Shown here: positions 34,420 through 43,047 of the stretch, piece by piece
How positions within the stretch are numbered: the stretch's first letter is position 1
Layout: each line of letters starts with the position of its first letter
Assembly: GCA_947488435.1 (NCBI GenBank)
Contig: CANKZG010000001.1
Coordinates: 1,728,308 to 1,792,307 of the forward strand
DNA length: 64,000 nucleotides
DNA from: an uncultured Flavobacteriaceae bacterium
GTDB taxonomy: Bacteria; Bacteroidota; Bacteroidia; Flavobacteriales; Flavobacteriaceae
Direction of reading: 5' to 3'
Translations under genes and position numbers: made by a program
The notes under the pieces: generated by a model
Seen by the model: only the letters and a program-made list of their open reading frames with translations
What the model was told of the DNA's origin: nothing
The model's database searches: none

Positions 34420-37137
34420 ATGCATACAAACAACTCCAAAATACCATTAACTGATACCAATCAACAAGCAACCAAAGCCCAAAGGTTTCTTAAGCTAAGC
34501 GGTTTGGAACCACTTGTGGTGACCGCTGATAGTAATTTTATTAATGTAGGAGAACGAACGAATGTTGCAGGCTCCAAGAAGTTTCTTCGATTAATTAAAG
34601 AAGAAAAATTTGAGGAAGCTTTAGAAGTAGCGCGACATCAGGTAGAAGGAGGGGCTCAAATTATTGACATCAATATGGATGATGGTCTTATTGATGGAAA
34701 AGCTGCTATGGTGGCATTTTTAAATCTTATTGTTGCGGAACCTGATATTGCCAGAGTCCCTATTATGATTGATAGCTCTAAATGGGACATTATTGAAGCA
34801 GGACTTCAGGTAGTACAAGGTAAATGCGTTGTAAATTCTATTAGCTTAAAGGAAGGAGAGGCAGAATTTATTCGGCAAGCTAAATTAATTAAGCGTTATG
34901 GGGCGGCAGTTATTGTAATGGCTTTTGATGAGGTTGGGCAAGCAGATAATTACCAACGTAGAATTGAAATAGCAAAACGCTCATACGATATTTTAGTTGA
35001 TAAAGTAAAATTTGCTCCTGAAGATATCATTTTCGATCTAAATATTTTTCCAGTAGCTACGGGCATGGATGAGCACAAACGCAATGCTCTGGATTTTATT
35101 GAAGGCACCCAATGGGTACGCGAAAACCTGCCGCATTGTAATGTAAGTGGAGGAGTAAGTAATGTTTCGTTCAGTTTTAGAGGAAACAATCCAGTGCGAG
35201 AAGCAATGCACTCTGTGTTCTTGTACCATGCCATAAAAGCGGGAATGAATATGGGTATTGTAAACCCGGCCATGTTGGAAGTTTATGATGATATTCCTAA
35301 AGACCTTCTTGAACATGTAGAAGATGTTATCCTTAATCGTAGAGAGGACGCTACCGAACGCCTTCTAGATTTGGCGGAAACCGTGGTTGGGAAAAGCAAA
35401 GCGCGAACTGTGGACCTATCTTGGAGGAAAGAACCGTTGCAACATAGAATTACCAGAGCTTTGGTAAAAGGCATTGATCAATATATTGTGGAAGATGTTG
35501 AAGAAGCAAGGTTAGCAGCTGCTAAACCTATTGAAGTTATTGAAGGCCACTTGATGACGGGAATGAATGTGGTTGGAGATCTCTTTGGTAGCGGTAAAAT
35601 GTTCCTGCCTCAGGTGGTAAAATCTGCTCGGGTCATGAAGAAAGCAGTAGCGCATTTAACTCCTTTTATAGAAGCTTCTAAAGACAAAAGTTCCGGTGCT
35701 GCGGGCAAAATACTAATGGCTACGGTAAAAGGAGATGTACATGATATCGGAAAAAATATTGTGAGTGTTGTTTTGGCTTGCAACAACTATGAGATTGTAG
35801 ATTTGGGAGTAATGGTACCTCCTGAAAAAATTATTGATGCTGCTAAAGCAGAAAATGTAGACGTTATTGGATTGAGTGGATTAATTACACCCTCCTTAGA
35901 CGAGATGGTTTTTTTAGCCAAAGAAATGGAGCGTCAAAAGTTTAAAGTACCGCTATTAATTGGAGGAGCAACAACCAGTAAGGCGCATACCGCGGTAAAA
36001 ATTGATCCGCAATATAAAAGTGCTGTAGTGCACGTTAATGATGCTTCTCGAGCAGTAACTGTGGTGGGAGATTTGCTGCAAAAAGAAAAATCGGAAGGCT
36101 ATAAAAAAGCTTTGAAATTGGACTATGAAAGTTTTAGAGATAAATTTTTAAAACGAACAAAGCAAAAAGAATATCTATCGCTTGAAGCCGCACGAGAGAA
36201 TAAGTTTAAAATCGATTGGAGTAGTGCGAAAATTGAACCACCAAAAACTTTAGGAATTCAGGTAATTGAAAGCTTTGATTTGACCAAATTGGTAGATTTT
36301 ATTGATTGGAGTCCCTTTTTTAGGAGTTGGGATTTGCATGGTAAATTCCCTGATATTCTAGAGGATGAGGTAGTAGGCAAGCAGGCTAAAGAGGTATTTG
36401 CGGATGCTCAGGTGTTACTAAAGAAAGTGCTTGCAAAGAAATTGTTGAAAGCGAAAGCAGTTTTTGGTCTTTTTCCGGCAAATACTATTGGTGATGATAT
36501 TGAGCTTATAAATGGAGAACAACAGACAATTTTCAGAACCTTGAGACAGCAGTCCAAAAAATATGGCTCCACACCTAATATAGCATTGGCAGATTTTATA
36601 GCCCCTGTAGAAAGTGGAGTTCAAGATTATATGGGTTGTTTTTGCGTAACTACAGGTTTTGGAACTGCTGAACTGGCTGAAGAATATGAAGCCGCGTTGG
36701 ATGATTATAATGCTATAATGATAAAAGCCCTTGCCGATCGTTTGGCTGAAGCCTTTGCAGAATATTTGCACTGGGAAGTACGCACGGAACATTGGGGATA
36801 TGCTGTGGATGAAAATTTAAGCAATGCAGAATTGATTAAGGAAAGTTACAAGGGAATACGACCGGCACCAGGGTACCCTGCTTGCCCTGATCATTTAGAG
36901 AAATTAAGCATTTGGGAATTACTGCAAGTGAAAGAGCGCATAGGCGTAACGCTTACAGAAAGTTTAGCCATGTGGCCGGCAGCTAGTGTTAGTGGGTATT
37001 ATTTTGGAAATCCGGAAGCCCGCTATTTTGGATTGGGAAAAATAAAAGAGGATCAGGTAAATGATTTTGCAAAACGCAAAGGAATATCGAAGGAGAAAGC
37101 ACATAAGTGGTTGGCTCCTAATTTGGCAGACGAATAA
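34420..37137 (+). CDS. metH: Cobalamin-dependent methionine synthase, pterin-, B12- and SAM-binding domains
   Basis: A 905-residue protein from the ATG at 34420 (a TTG codon just before is in frame but unneeded). The pterin-binding barrel opens with [13 protein letters not shown] and ends near residue 350; the B12 module has the cobalt-ligand motif DVHDIGKNI near residue 440; the reactivation domain has [12 protein letters not shown] near 812. It binds methyltetrahydrofolate and cobalamin and works with the separate homocysteine-binding protein upstream. Both, and metF downstream, are under the SAM-I riboswitch. Confidence 0.96.
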   Translation: MHTNNSKIPLTDTNQQATKAQRFLKLSGLEPLVVTADSNFINVGERTNVAGSKKFLRLIKEEKFEEALEVARHQVEGGAQIIDINMDDGLIDGKAAMVAFLNLIVAEPDIARVPIMIDSSKWDIIEAGLQVVQGKCVVNSISLKEGEAEFIRQAKLIKRYGAAVIVMAFDEVGQADNYQRRIEIAKRSYDILVDKVKFAPEDIIFDLNIFPVATGMDEHKRNALDFIEGTQWVRENLPHCNVSGGVSNVSFSFRGNNPVREAMHSVFLYHAIKAGMNMGIVNPAMLEVYDDIPKDLLEHVEDVILNRREDATERLLDLAETVVGKSKARTVDLSWRKEPLQHRITRALVKGIDQYIVEDVEEARLAAAKPIEVIEGHLMTGMNVVGDLFGSGKMFLPQVVKSARVMKKAVAHLTPFIEASKDKSSGAAGKILMATVKGDVHDIGKNIVSVVLACNNYEIVDLGVMVPPEKIIDAAKAENVDVIGLSGLITPSLDEMVFLAKEMERQKFKVPLLIGGATTSKAHTAVKIDPQYKSAVVHVNDASRAVTVVGDLLQKEKSEGYKKALKLDYESFRDKFLKRTKQKEYLSLEAARENKFKIDWSSAKIEPPKTLGIQVIESFDLTKLVDFIDWSPFFRSWDLHGKFPDILEDEVVGKQAKEVFADAQVLLKKVLAKKLLKAKAVFGLFPANTIGDDIELINGEQQTIFRTLRQQSKKYGSTPNIALADFIAPVESGVQDYMGCFCVTTGFGTAELAEEYEAALDDYNAIMIKALADRLAEAFAEYLHWEVRTEHWGYAVDENLSNAELIKESYKGIRPAPGYPACPDHLEKLSIWELLQVKERIGVTLTESLAMWPAASVSGYYFGNPEARYFGLGKIKEDQVNDFAKRKGISKEKAHKWLAPNLADE

Positions 37138-37158
37138 AGTGGCACTAGGGGTTGCAGT

Positions 37159-37212
37159 GGCATCCCCTGCTTGCAGGGATATAACGAAAAACCCGACCCG
37201 ATAGGGAAGTGC
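37159..37212. repeat. Structured intergenic element between metH and metF
   Basis: GGCATCCCCTGC-TT-GCAGGGATAT forms a hairpin with one bulge, followed by ACCCGACCCGATAGGG, a second CCC/GGG hairpin, and AGTGC that can pair back with GGCACT at 37141. From memory, elements with ATCC-stem-GGATATAGC and AGCCCGACCC are widely dispersed in Bacteroidota genomes and may correspond to the Flavo-1 RNA; I cannot verify this here. Confidence 0.55.
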
Positions 37213-37265
37213 TATAAGAATACTAAAGAAACGCTTTGTACAAGAAGCAATAGGAATTAGAACGA

Positions 37266-38219
37266 ATGAAGGTAACAGATCATATTAAAAAAGCAAACGG
37301 AAAAACCTTATTTTCTTTTGAAATTATACCGCCGATAAAAGGGCGAAGTATACAAGAATTGTATAACAATATAGATCCCCTAATGGAATTTAATCCTCCA
37401 TTTATAGATGTTACCACTTCTAGAGAGGAGTATGTGTACATAGATCGAGATGGTTTATTGGATAAAAAACTGACTCGAATGCGTCCGGGAACCGTAGGGA
37501 TTTGCGCTTCTATAAAACACAAATACAATGTGGATACGGTACCTCATGTTTTATGCGGTGGATTCACCAAAGAAGAAACAGAATACCTATTGGTAGATTG
37601 CCATTATTTGGGAATAGATAATATTATGGCTTTGCGGGGAGATGCTTTGCAGGAGGAAAAGTATTTTGAACCCACTTCTGGCGGACATCCCTATGCTTTG
37701 GATTTAGTGAAACAAATTCAGGAGTTAAATTGCGGTACCTATTTGCACGAAGTTATCGAAACCGATAATTGCTCAGATTTTTGTATTGGGGTTGCTGGTT
37801 ATCCCGAAAAGCATATGGAAGCACCATCGTTAAAATCTGACTTAAGGCGTTTGAAGCAAAAAGTAGATGCGGGAGCAGATTATGTGGTTACACAAATGTT
37901 TTTTGACAATAAAAAGTATTTTGAATTTGTAAAAGCTGCTCGCGAAATGGGGATAACGGTACCTATTATTCCAGGCATAAAACCTATAGCTATTAAAAAG
38001 CATTTACAACTATTACCACAGGTATTTCGTGTGGATTTACCTCAAGATTTGGTAGATGCGGTAGAAGGGTGTAAAACCAATAAAGATGTACGCCAAGTTG
38101 GGATAGAATGGGCAATTACGCAATCTAAGGAGTTACGAGAAGCCGGCGTTCCGGTATTACATTACTACTCCATGGGCAAATCGAGTAATATTAAGGCTAT
38201 TGCCAAAGGTGTTTTTTAA
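37266..38219 (+). CDS. metF: 5,10-methylenetetrahydrofolate reductase
   Basis: A 317-residue flavoprotein making the methyltetrahydrofolate used by MetH. Family features are SFEIIPPIKGRS near the start with the catalytic Glu, NIMALRGD for FAD and folate binding, and DYVVTQMFFDNKKYFEF. It sits 128 bases after metH and is probably in the same riboswitch-controlled unit. Confidence 0.96.
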   Translation: MKVTDHIKKANGKTLFSFEIIPPIKGRSIQELYNNIDPLMEFNPPFIDVTTSREEYVYIDRDGLLDKKLTRMRPGTVGICASIKHKYNVDTVPHVLCGGFTKEETEYLLVDCHYLGIDNIMALRGDALQEEKYFEPTSGGHPYALDLVKQIQELNCGTYLHEVIETDNCSDFCIGVAGYPEKHMEAPSLKSDLRRLKQKVDAGADYVVTQMFFDNKKYFEFVKAAREMGITVPIIPGIKPIAIKKHLQLLPQVFRVDLPQDLVDAVEGCKTNKDVRQVGIEWAITQSKELREAGVPVLHYYSMGKSSNIKAIAKGVF

Positions 38220-38303
38220 TAGGTGATAGCAACTACATCACAGTTCATACACTAGCATTGACAGTTCGGGCATAAATTTTACCACTAGCGTTAGCTTGGT
38301 TGT

Positions 38304-38325
38304 ACATTGGTTCCTGAACCAATGT
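38304..38325. promoter_or_regulatory. Perfect 22-bp palindrome at the start of the DUF2306 gene
   Basis: ACATTGGTTC-CT-GAACCAATGT is a perfect inverted repeat with 10-bp arms and a 2-bp centre. It overlaps the first possible ATG (38322) of the downstream gene. The minimal centre suits a dimeric protein-binding site better than an RNA hairpin. No linked regulator gene is obvious. Confidence 0.5.
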
Positions 38326-38804
38326 TATTTAAAATGTTTAACAATATTATTCATAGTACTATAGGGTTATTTCATACCCTTACGGCAATTTTAGCGGTTA
38401 TTCTGGGTACGGTTGTACTCTTGCGAAAAAAAGGAACCTTAACCCATAAACGAACAGGTTATGCCTATTGTTTTGCCATGCTAGCCTTAAATAGTAGCGC
38501 TTTTTTTATCGTTAATTTTAATGGTTTTAGCATCTTTCACTTTTTTGCTATCGTAAGTTTGTTGACACTTATTGCTGGTATTGTACCCGCAATTTTACGC
38601 TCGAAAAATTGGTTTCGTCGTCATTTTTATTTTATGAGTTGGTCGGTAGTTGGATTGTATTGTGCTTTTTGGGCAGAAGTAGGGGTACGTTTTGTAGGAA
38701 ATATGAGAGAATTTTGGTGGGTAGTTGCACTATCCGGAATAATAACATCTTTTATTGGTGCAATTGTAATTAATGTACAAGCGAAAAAAATGAAGTTTCG
38801 GTAG
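38322..38804 (+). CDS. DUF2306 membrane protein
   Basis: About 160 residues with four hydrophobic helices and the family's conserved polar spots (LRKKGTLTHKRTGYAYCFAM between helices 1 and 2, NWFRRHFYFMSWSVVG before helix 4). The start is either the ATG at 38322, inside the palindrome, or the ATG at 38334. DUF2306 proteins are predicted membrane proteins of unknown function. It stands alone after metF. Confidence 0.8.
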   Translation: MLFKMFNNIIHSTIGLFHTLTAILAVILGTVVLLRKKGTLTHKRTGYAYCFAMLALNSSAFFIVNFNGFSIFHFFAIVSLLTLIAGIVPAILRSKNWFRRHFYFMSWSVVGLYCAFWAEVGVRFVGNMREFWWVVALSGIITSFIGAIVINVQAKKMKFR

Positions 38805-38880
38805 ATTTCCAATTTAGAATTAGCGATCTGGATAGCGGAATTAACAAAAAAGCTGAAAGAATTCCCTACTTTTATGCCCC

Positions 38881-39981
38881 ATGAGCCTCAGATTTTTTTG
38901 TAGCCTTATTTTTTTAGGTGTTTTTTGCTATGCACAGGAAGAAAAAGCTCCTTTTGCCTATACCCTAGATGTAAGTCAGTTTTATGGGTCAATCTTACGC
39001 CACAACCCTGATATCTCACACCTCCTAACGTCGCATCCGGCAGGTTTGATTGTATCGTACAACAAAAAAACCTTTGGAGAAAAGCAATGGGAACAGGATT
39101 TTGGCTACCCAGATGTGGGGTATTCAGCCATCTATCAAGATCTTAATAATAGTATTTTGGGTCGAAATATTGGACTCTATGCGCATTACAATTTTTATTT
39201 TCTAAACCGCAACCTGCAGTTCCGATTGGGACAAGGTTTGGCCTATAGTACAAATCCCTATGATGCCGAAACAAATTTTAGAAATAATGCCTATGGTTCT
39301 CGGATTCTAAGTTCTACCTATCTGTTGCTCAACTATCAAAAAGAGAATATTATAAATGGCCTTGGATTTAAGGCAGGGATTTCGGTAGTCCATTATTCCA
39401 ATGCCAATCTAAGAGCTCCGAATACATCTACAAATACTTTTGCGTTTAATGCCGGCCTGGTTTACACCATGCAAGACGATAAAAATCCAACGTATATAAA
39501 AACCCCAAAGCCGGAAAAAAAACAGGAACCCATACACTTTAATGCCATTTTTAGATCCGGTATTAATGAAAGTGATGTTATTGGTTCCGGGCAATTTCCA
39601 TTTTATATTCTGTCTGGTTATGCCGATAAACGCTTGGGAAGACGTAGTGCAATCCAATTAGGAACGGATATCTTTTTCTCGAACTTTTTAAAACAACTGA
39701 TAGAATTTCAAGCAGTATCTTTTCCAGAATTAGAAGTGGAAGAAGGAACTGATTTTAAACGTGTTGGGGTGTTTGTTGGACATGAATTATTTGTAAATAA
39801 ACTATCTGTGGTAACGCAATTAGGGTATTACGTATACTACCCTTTTGATTTTGAAGGACGGGTGTATAACAGGGTAGGGCTAAAACGTTATTTTGGCGAT
39901 CAGTGGTTTGGAGCAGTTACCTTAAAATCTCACGGAGCAAAAGCAGAAGCGGTAGAATTTGGAATAGGAATTCGATTATGA
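38881..39981 (+). CDS. PagL-like acyloxyacyl hydrolase / lipid A deacylase family outer-membrane protein
   Basis: A 366-residue exported protein with a signal peptide ending at CYAQ. The segment VVHYSNANLRAPN fits the PagL-type motif in which His and Ser are catalytic; the protein is beta-rich and its C-terminal strand (AEAVEFGIGIRL) resembles an outer-membrane barrel. Expected role is removal of an acyl chain from lipid A, but the PagL match is to the family as annotated in Bacteroidota and activity is not shown. Its stop overlaps the next gene's start (ATGA). TACTTTTA lies only 7-14 bases before the ATG, so the transcript may be leaderless. Confidence 0.78.
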   Translation: MSLRFFCSLIFLGVFCYAQEEKAPFAYTLDVSQFYGSILRHNPDISHLLTSHPAGLIVSYNKKTFGEKQWEQDFGYPDVGYSAIYQDLNNSILGRNIGLYAHYNFYFLNRNLQFRLGQGLAYSTNPYDAETNFRNNAYGSRILSSTYLLLNYQKENIINGLGFKAGISVVHYSNANLRAPNTSTNTFAFNAGLVYTMQDDKNPTYIKTPKPEKKQEPIHFNAIFRSGINESDVIGSGQFPFYILSGYADKRLGRRSAIQLGTDIFFSNFLKQLIEFQAVSFPELEVEEGTDFKRVGVFVGHELFVNKLSVVTQLGYYVYYPFDFEGRVYNRVGLKRYFGDQWFGAVTLKSHGAKAEAVEFGIGIRL

Positions 39982-40730
39982 AGAAAGTTATACTATACTG
40001 TATTGGCATGCTGGTGTTAGGTTGTAATACCGAGGACGGATTTGATTGTTTTCAAAATTCGGGAGATTTGGTGCGCGATATTGTTGCAGTGCCGGATTTT
40101 ACGCAAATTACAGTTTTTGAGAATGTGCAATTGGTGCTTCGCCAAGGCCCGGAGACGGAGGTGATGATAGAAACAGGAGAATTTTTGCGGAGCGATGTTA
40201 GTGCCGTAGTAGATGGAGATCGATTGGTGCTTCGGGATGAAAATGGGTGTAATTTATTCCGAGACTTTGGGCTCACTACCATTTTTGTAACAGCCCCTAA
40301 TATTACCGAGATCAGAAGTAGTACAGGGTTCCCCATCCGAAGTGAAGGTACACTTTCGTATTCCAATTTAACCCTACTTTCGGAAAGTTTTATAGATGAA
40401 ACTGCAGAAACTACGGATGGGGAATTTGATTTGGATTTGGACGCTGAAAATCTTTCGGTCGTGGTAAACGGTATTGCCTTTTTTCAATTGCGCGGTACGG
40501 TCGAAAATGTAAATATCACCATTGCTGCAGGGGATTCCAGAATTGAAGCTGAATCGCTTGTTGCCCAAAATGTGATGCTCAATCATCGTGGATCTAATAC
40601 CATGTTTGTAAACCCCCAACAGAGTTTACGCGGTGTTATACGTGGTAATGGGGATGTTATTTCTGTAAATGAACCTCCAATAGTGGAGGTAGAAGAAATT
40701 TTTAGAGGACGCTTAATTTTCAGGGATTAA
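39978..40730 (+). CDS. Lipoprotein with head-GIN (DUF2807-type) beta-helical domain
   Basis: A 250-residue protein. The start at 39978 gives a lipoprotein signal (MKKVILYCIGMLVLGC, acylated Cys at residue 16) and overlaps the PagL-like gene by four bases. The body shows repeated short strands such as ITVFENVQLVLRQGPETEV and VNITIAAGDSRIEAESLVAQN, typical of the putative auto-transporter adhesin head GIN domain. A second, non-lipoprotein member is at 55474. Function is not established. Confidence 0.82.
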   Translation: MKKVILYCIGMLVLGCNTEDGFDCFQNSGDLVRDIVAVPDFTQITVFENVQLVLRQGPETEVMIETGEFLRSDVSAVVDGDRLVLRDENGCNLFRDFGLTTIFVTAPNITEIRSSTGFPIRSEGTLSYSNLTLLSESFIDETAETTDGEFDLDLDAENLSVVVNGIAFFQLRGTVENVNITIAAGDSRIEAESLVAQNVMLNHRGSNTMFVNPQQSLRGVIRGNGDVISVNEPPIVEVEEIFRGRLIFRD

Positions 40731-40739
40731 GAATAACCA

Positions 40740-41825
40740 ATGAAACCGATACTACGTTATTTAAAGGATCTTTTTGCAAGCAAACGAATACTGTCCGATG
40801 AAAAGTTAGAAGGACTGGTGGGTGCAGACCGGGAACTACAGGCATTAATTACCCATAAAAAAGTTCCTGGACTTGCAATTAGTGTACGGCATAAGGGAAA
40901 ACCTTTTTTTCAGAAAGGCTATGGTTATGCTAATATGGAAGAAAGAATCCCAGTAGATCCGGAACAAACAATTTTTAGGATCGCAAGTGTTTCTAAGCCC
41001 ATTGCGGCAACAGCTTTAGCAATAATGGTGGCAGAAAAGCGTATTGATTTGGATGCTTCTTTTTATGATTATGTGCCCTATTATCCTAAAAAGAAGTTTG
41101 ATTTCACACTGCGACAATTGGCGAGTCATACTGCAGGAATTCGAGGGTATAGAGGTAAAGAATATGCACTAAATATACCGTATTCAATCAAAGATAGCAT
41201 TGCAGTTTTTAAAGAAGATGAGTTGCTTTTTCCTCCGGATACAGGCTATCATTATAATAGTTTTGATTGGGTGTTGATTTCCCTAGCGATGCAGGAGGTT
41301 AGTGGTATTCCTTTTGAAAGCTACGTGGCTGACAAAGTTTTAGAACCACTAAAGATGAAAGCTACTAGTACGGAACAGGCAGCCGATATCGAAACAGAAA
41401 TGGCGACTTTTTATTCCAAAGGAAATTTGGGTTTTAGAAAGGCAGTCCCGGTCCATAATTTTTATAAATTGGCCGGTGGAGGCTATGTGTCTACCGCCTC
41501 AGATATAGCCCTTTTGGGACAGGCATATTTGGATAAACGTATTGCAGTGCCAGAAGAAATTATAAAGGAATTTTTAAGTGCGCGTACTATTAATGATGCT
41601 TCTACCTATTATGGTTTGGGCTGGCAGGTAAGTAATGATGCCAGCGGAAGATCGTATTACGGCCATATTGGAAATGGAGTAGGGGGGTATTCTAATTTTT
41701 TTGTATACCCGAATGAAGAAATGGTAATCAGTATCCTTATAAATTGTACCGATCCTAAGGTGCAGGATAACCTGGATGTTGTAGTTGATAAACTCATTAA
41801 AGCAGGGGTAAAGGAAAATACCTAA
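40740..41825 (+). CDS. Serine hydrolase, class C beta-lactamase/penicillin-binding-protein-like
   Basis: A 361-residue protein with the SxxK motif Ser83-Val-Ser-Lys86 (FRIASVSKPIAATAL), a YNS second motif (YHYNSFDWVL) and HIGNGVGG near the C-terminus as third motif. No clear signal peptide is present at the N-terminus. This family includes esterases and D-amino-acid peptidases as well as beta-lactamases; substrate is not evident. It follows the GIN lipoprotein by 9 bases, likely the same transcript. Confidence 0.87.
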   Translation: MKPILRYLKDLFASKRILSDEKLEGLVGADRELQALITHKKVPGLAISVRHKGKPFFQKGYGYANMEERIPVDPEQTIFRIASVSKPIAATALAIMVAEKRIDLDASFYDYVPYYPKKKFDFTLRQLASHTAGIRGYRGKEYALNIPYSIKDSIAVFKEDELLFPPDTGYHYNSFDWVLISLAMQEVSGIPFESYVADKVLEPLKMKATSTEQAADIETEMATFYSKGNLGFRKAVPVHNFYKLAGGGYVSTASDIALLGQAYLDKRIAVPEEIIKEFLSARTINDASTYYGLGWQVSNDASGRSYYGHIGNGVGGYSNFFVYPNEEMVISILINCTDPKVQDNLDVVVDKLIKAGVKENT

Positions 41826-41922
41826 AGGACATAGCATATTGGAAAAAGAAGCTGTTTGAGAAATTTTTGGGTTGACTTATTCAAGGAAAACAACTAATTT
41901 AGAAGTGTTAATCGTTACTCTT

Positions 41923-42945
41923 GTGAAGCAATTAAAAAGACAGTTGTGGATAATGTTCGCACTGGTTTGTACTATAGTGCAGGCGCAAACGGCTATTTCC
42001 GGTTATGTGAATATAAACGAGCAGGATACTTGGGAGCAGCAGGTCTATTTAATGGAGGTTGCGGTTAAGGAGGATTTAAAATTAGATCAAGGGAAAATTA
42101 TTGCTAAGACTCCTATTCAGGAAGATGGTACTTTCGCTTTTCAACGCAAACTATTGGCCGATCATAATACCATCTACAGAGTGTATGTGAATCGTATCAA
42201 AAAATTAAAAAATAAGAGAAACCATACCGATAAAGTAGATAAAGTATTTATACTCTCCAATACCGACAGTCTGCATTTTCGAAAAGGAAGCGCCATTTTT
42301 GGGGAGTATTACAGTACCAATGCTGCCGATAAAGATTGGCAGCGCCTGCGGCGATTTGAAGCGGATTTTTTTAAACGAAATGTGGGTGAATCCGAAGCTG
42401 TAGAAGAAAATTACGTGAGTGAGGTAAAACAATATACCAAAGATTCCTTGCAGATTCTATGGGTGAAATTACTGGGCATTAAACAACTGGAGGATAAAAA
42501 ATTATTGGATAAAGATATTTTGGTAAATCCAGAATATTATATGTCCTTACTTTCCGAATTAAAGGCAAGCGAATTGGGACCTTCTGAATATCTTTTTTTA
42601 GAAAACAAACTGGCATTTTTAAAGCATCAGGCTGTTGCAAAAAAATATACCTATAGTCGGTGGATTAATATTGTTTTAGGAGGCTTATTAGTGCTTACTT
42701 TACTGGGTCTTTTGCAGTTTAGAAAAAGAAAAAATACCGCAGTGCTTTCAGATCTGAGTCAGCGCGAACAAAATATACAGCAGCTGATATTAGCAGGAAA
42801 AAGCAATAAGGAAATTGCCAATGAACTCTTTATTAGTGTGAGCACCGTAAAGACGCATGTAACACACATTTACCACAAACTAAAGGTGGCTAATCGTAAG
42901 GAACTCCTTCAAAAATGGGGGAATTATACCAGTACTAGTACCTAA
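41923..42945 (+). CDS. Membrane-anchored LuxR-type transcriptional regulator
   Basis: About 340 residues from a GTG at 41923, chosen because it opens a signal sequence (MKQLKRQLWIMFALVCTIVQAQ). A periplasmic domain of about 220 residues is followed by one membrane helix (INIVLGGLLVLTLLGLLQF) and a cytoplasmic LuxR helix-turn-helix: LSQREQNIQQLILAGKSNKE and ISVSTVKTHVTHIYHKL. It is a one-component sensor that could pass envelope state directly to DNA; targets are unknown. ATG at 41953 is an alternative start. Confidence 0.85.
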   Translation: MKQLKRQLWIMFALVCTIVQAQTAISGYVNINEQDTWEQQVYLMEVAVKEDLKLDQGKIIAKTPIQEDGTFAFQRKLLADHNTIYRVYVNRIKKLKNKRNHTDKVDKVFILSNTDSLHFRKGSAIFGEYYSTNAADKDWQRLRRFEADFFKRNVGESEAVEENYVSEVKQYTKDSLQILWVKLLGIKQLEDKKLLDKDILVNPEYYMSLLSELKASELGPSEYLFLENKLAFLKHQAVAKKYTYSRWINIVLGGLLVLTLLGLLQFRKRKNTAVLSDLSQREQNIQQLILAGKSNKEIANELFISVSTVKTHVTHIYHKLKVANRKELLQKWGNYTSTST

Positions 42946-43047
42946 ATCCGACCGCTATTTACGGTAATAAAGCACTTTCTCTTCGAAATTTGTAGTCTTG
43001 GTTGAGCTGTTCGCATCAACTGAAATTATAAATTGTTTTCGTAGCAT

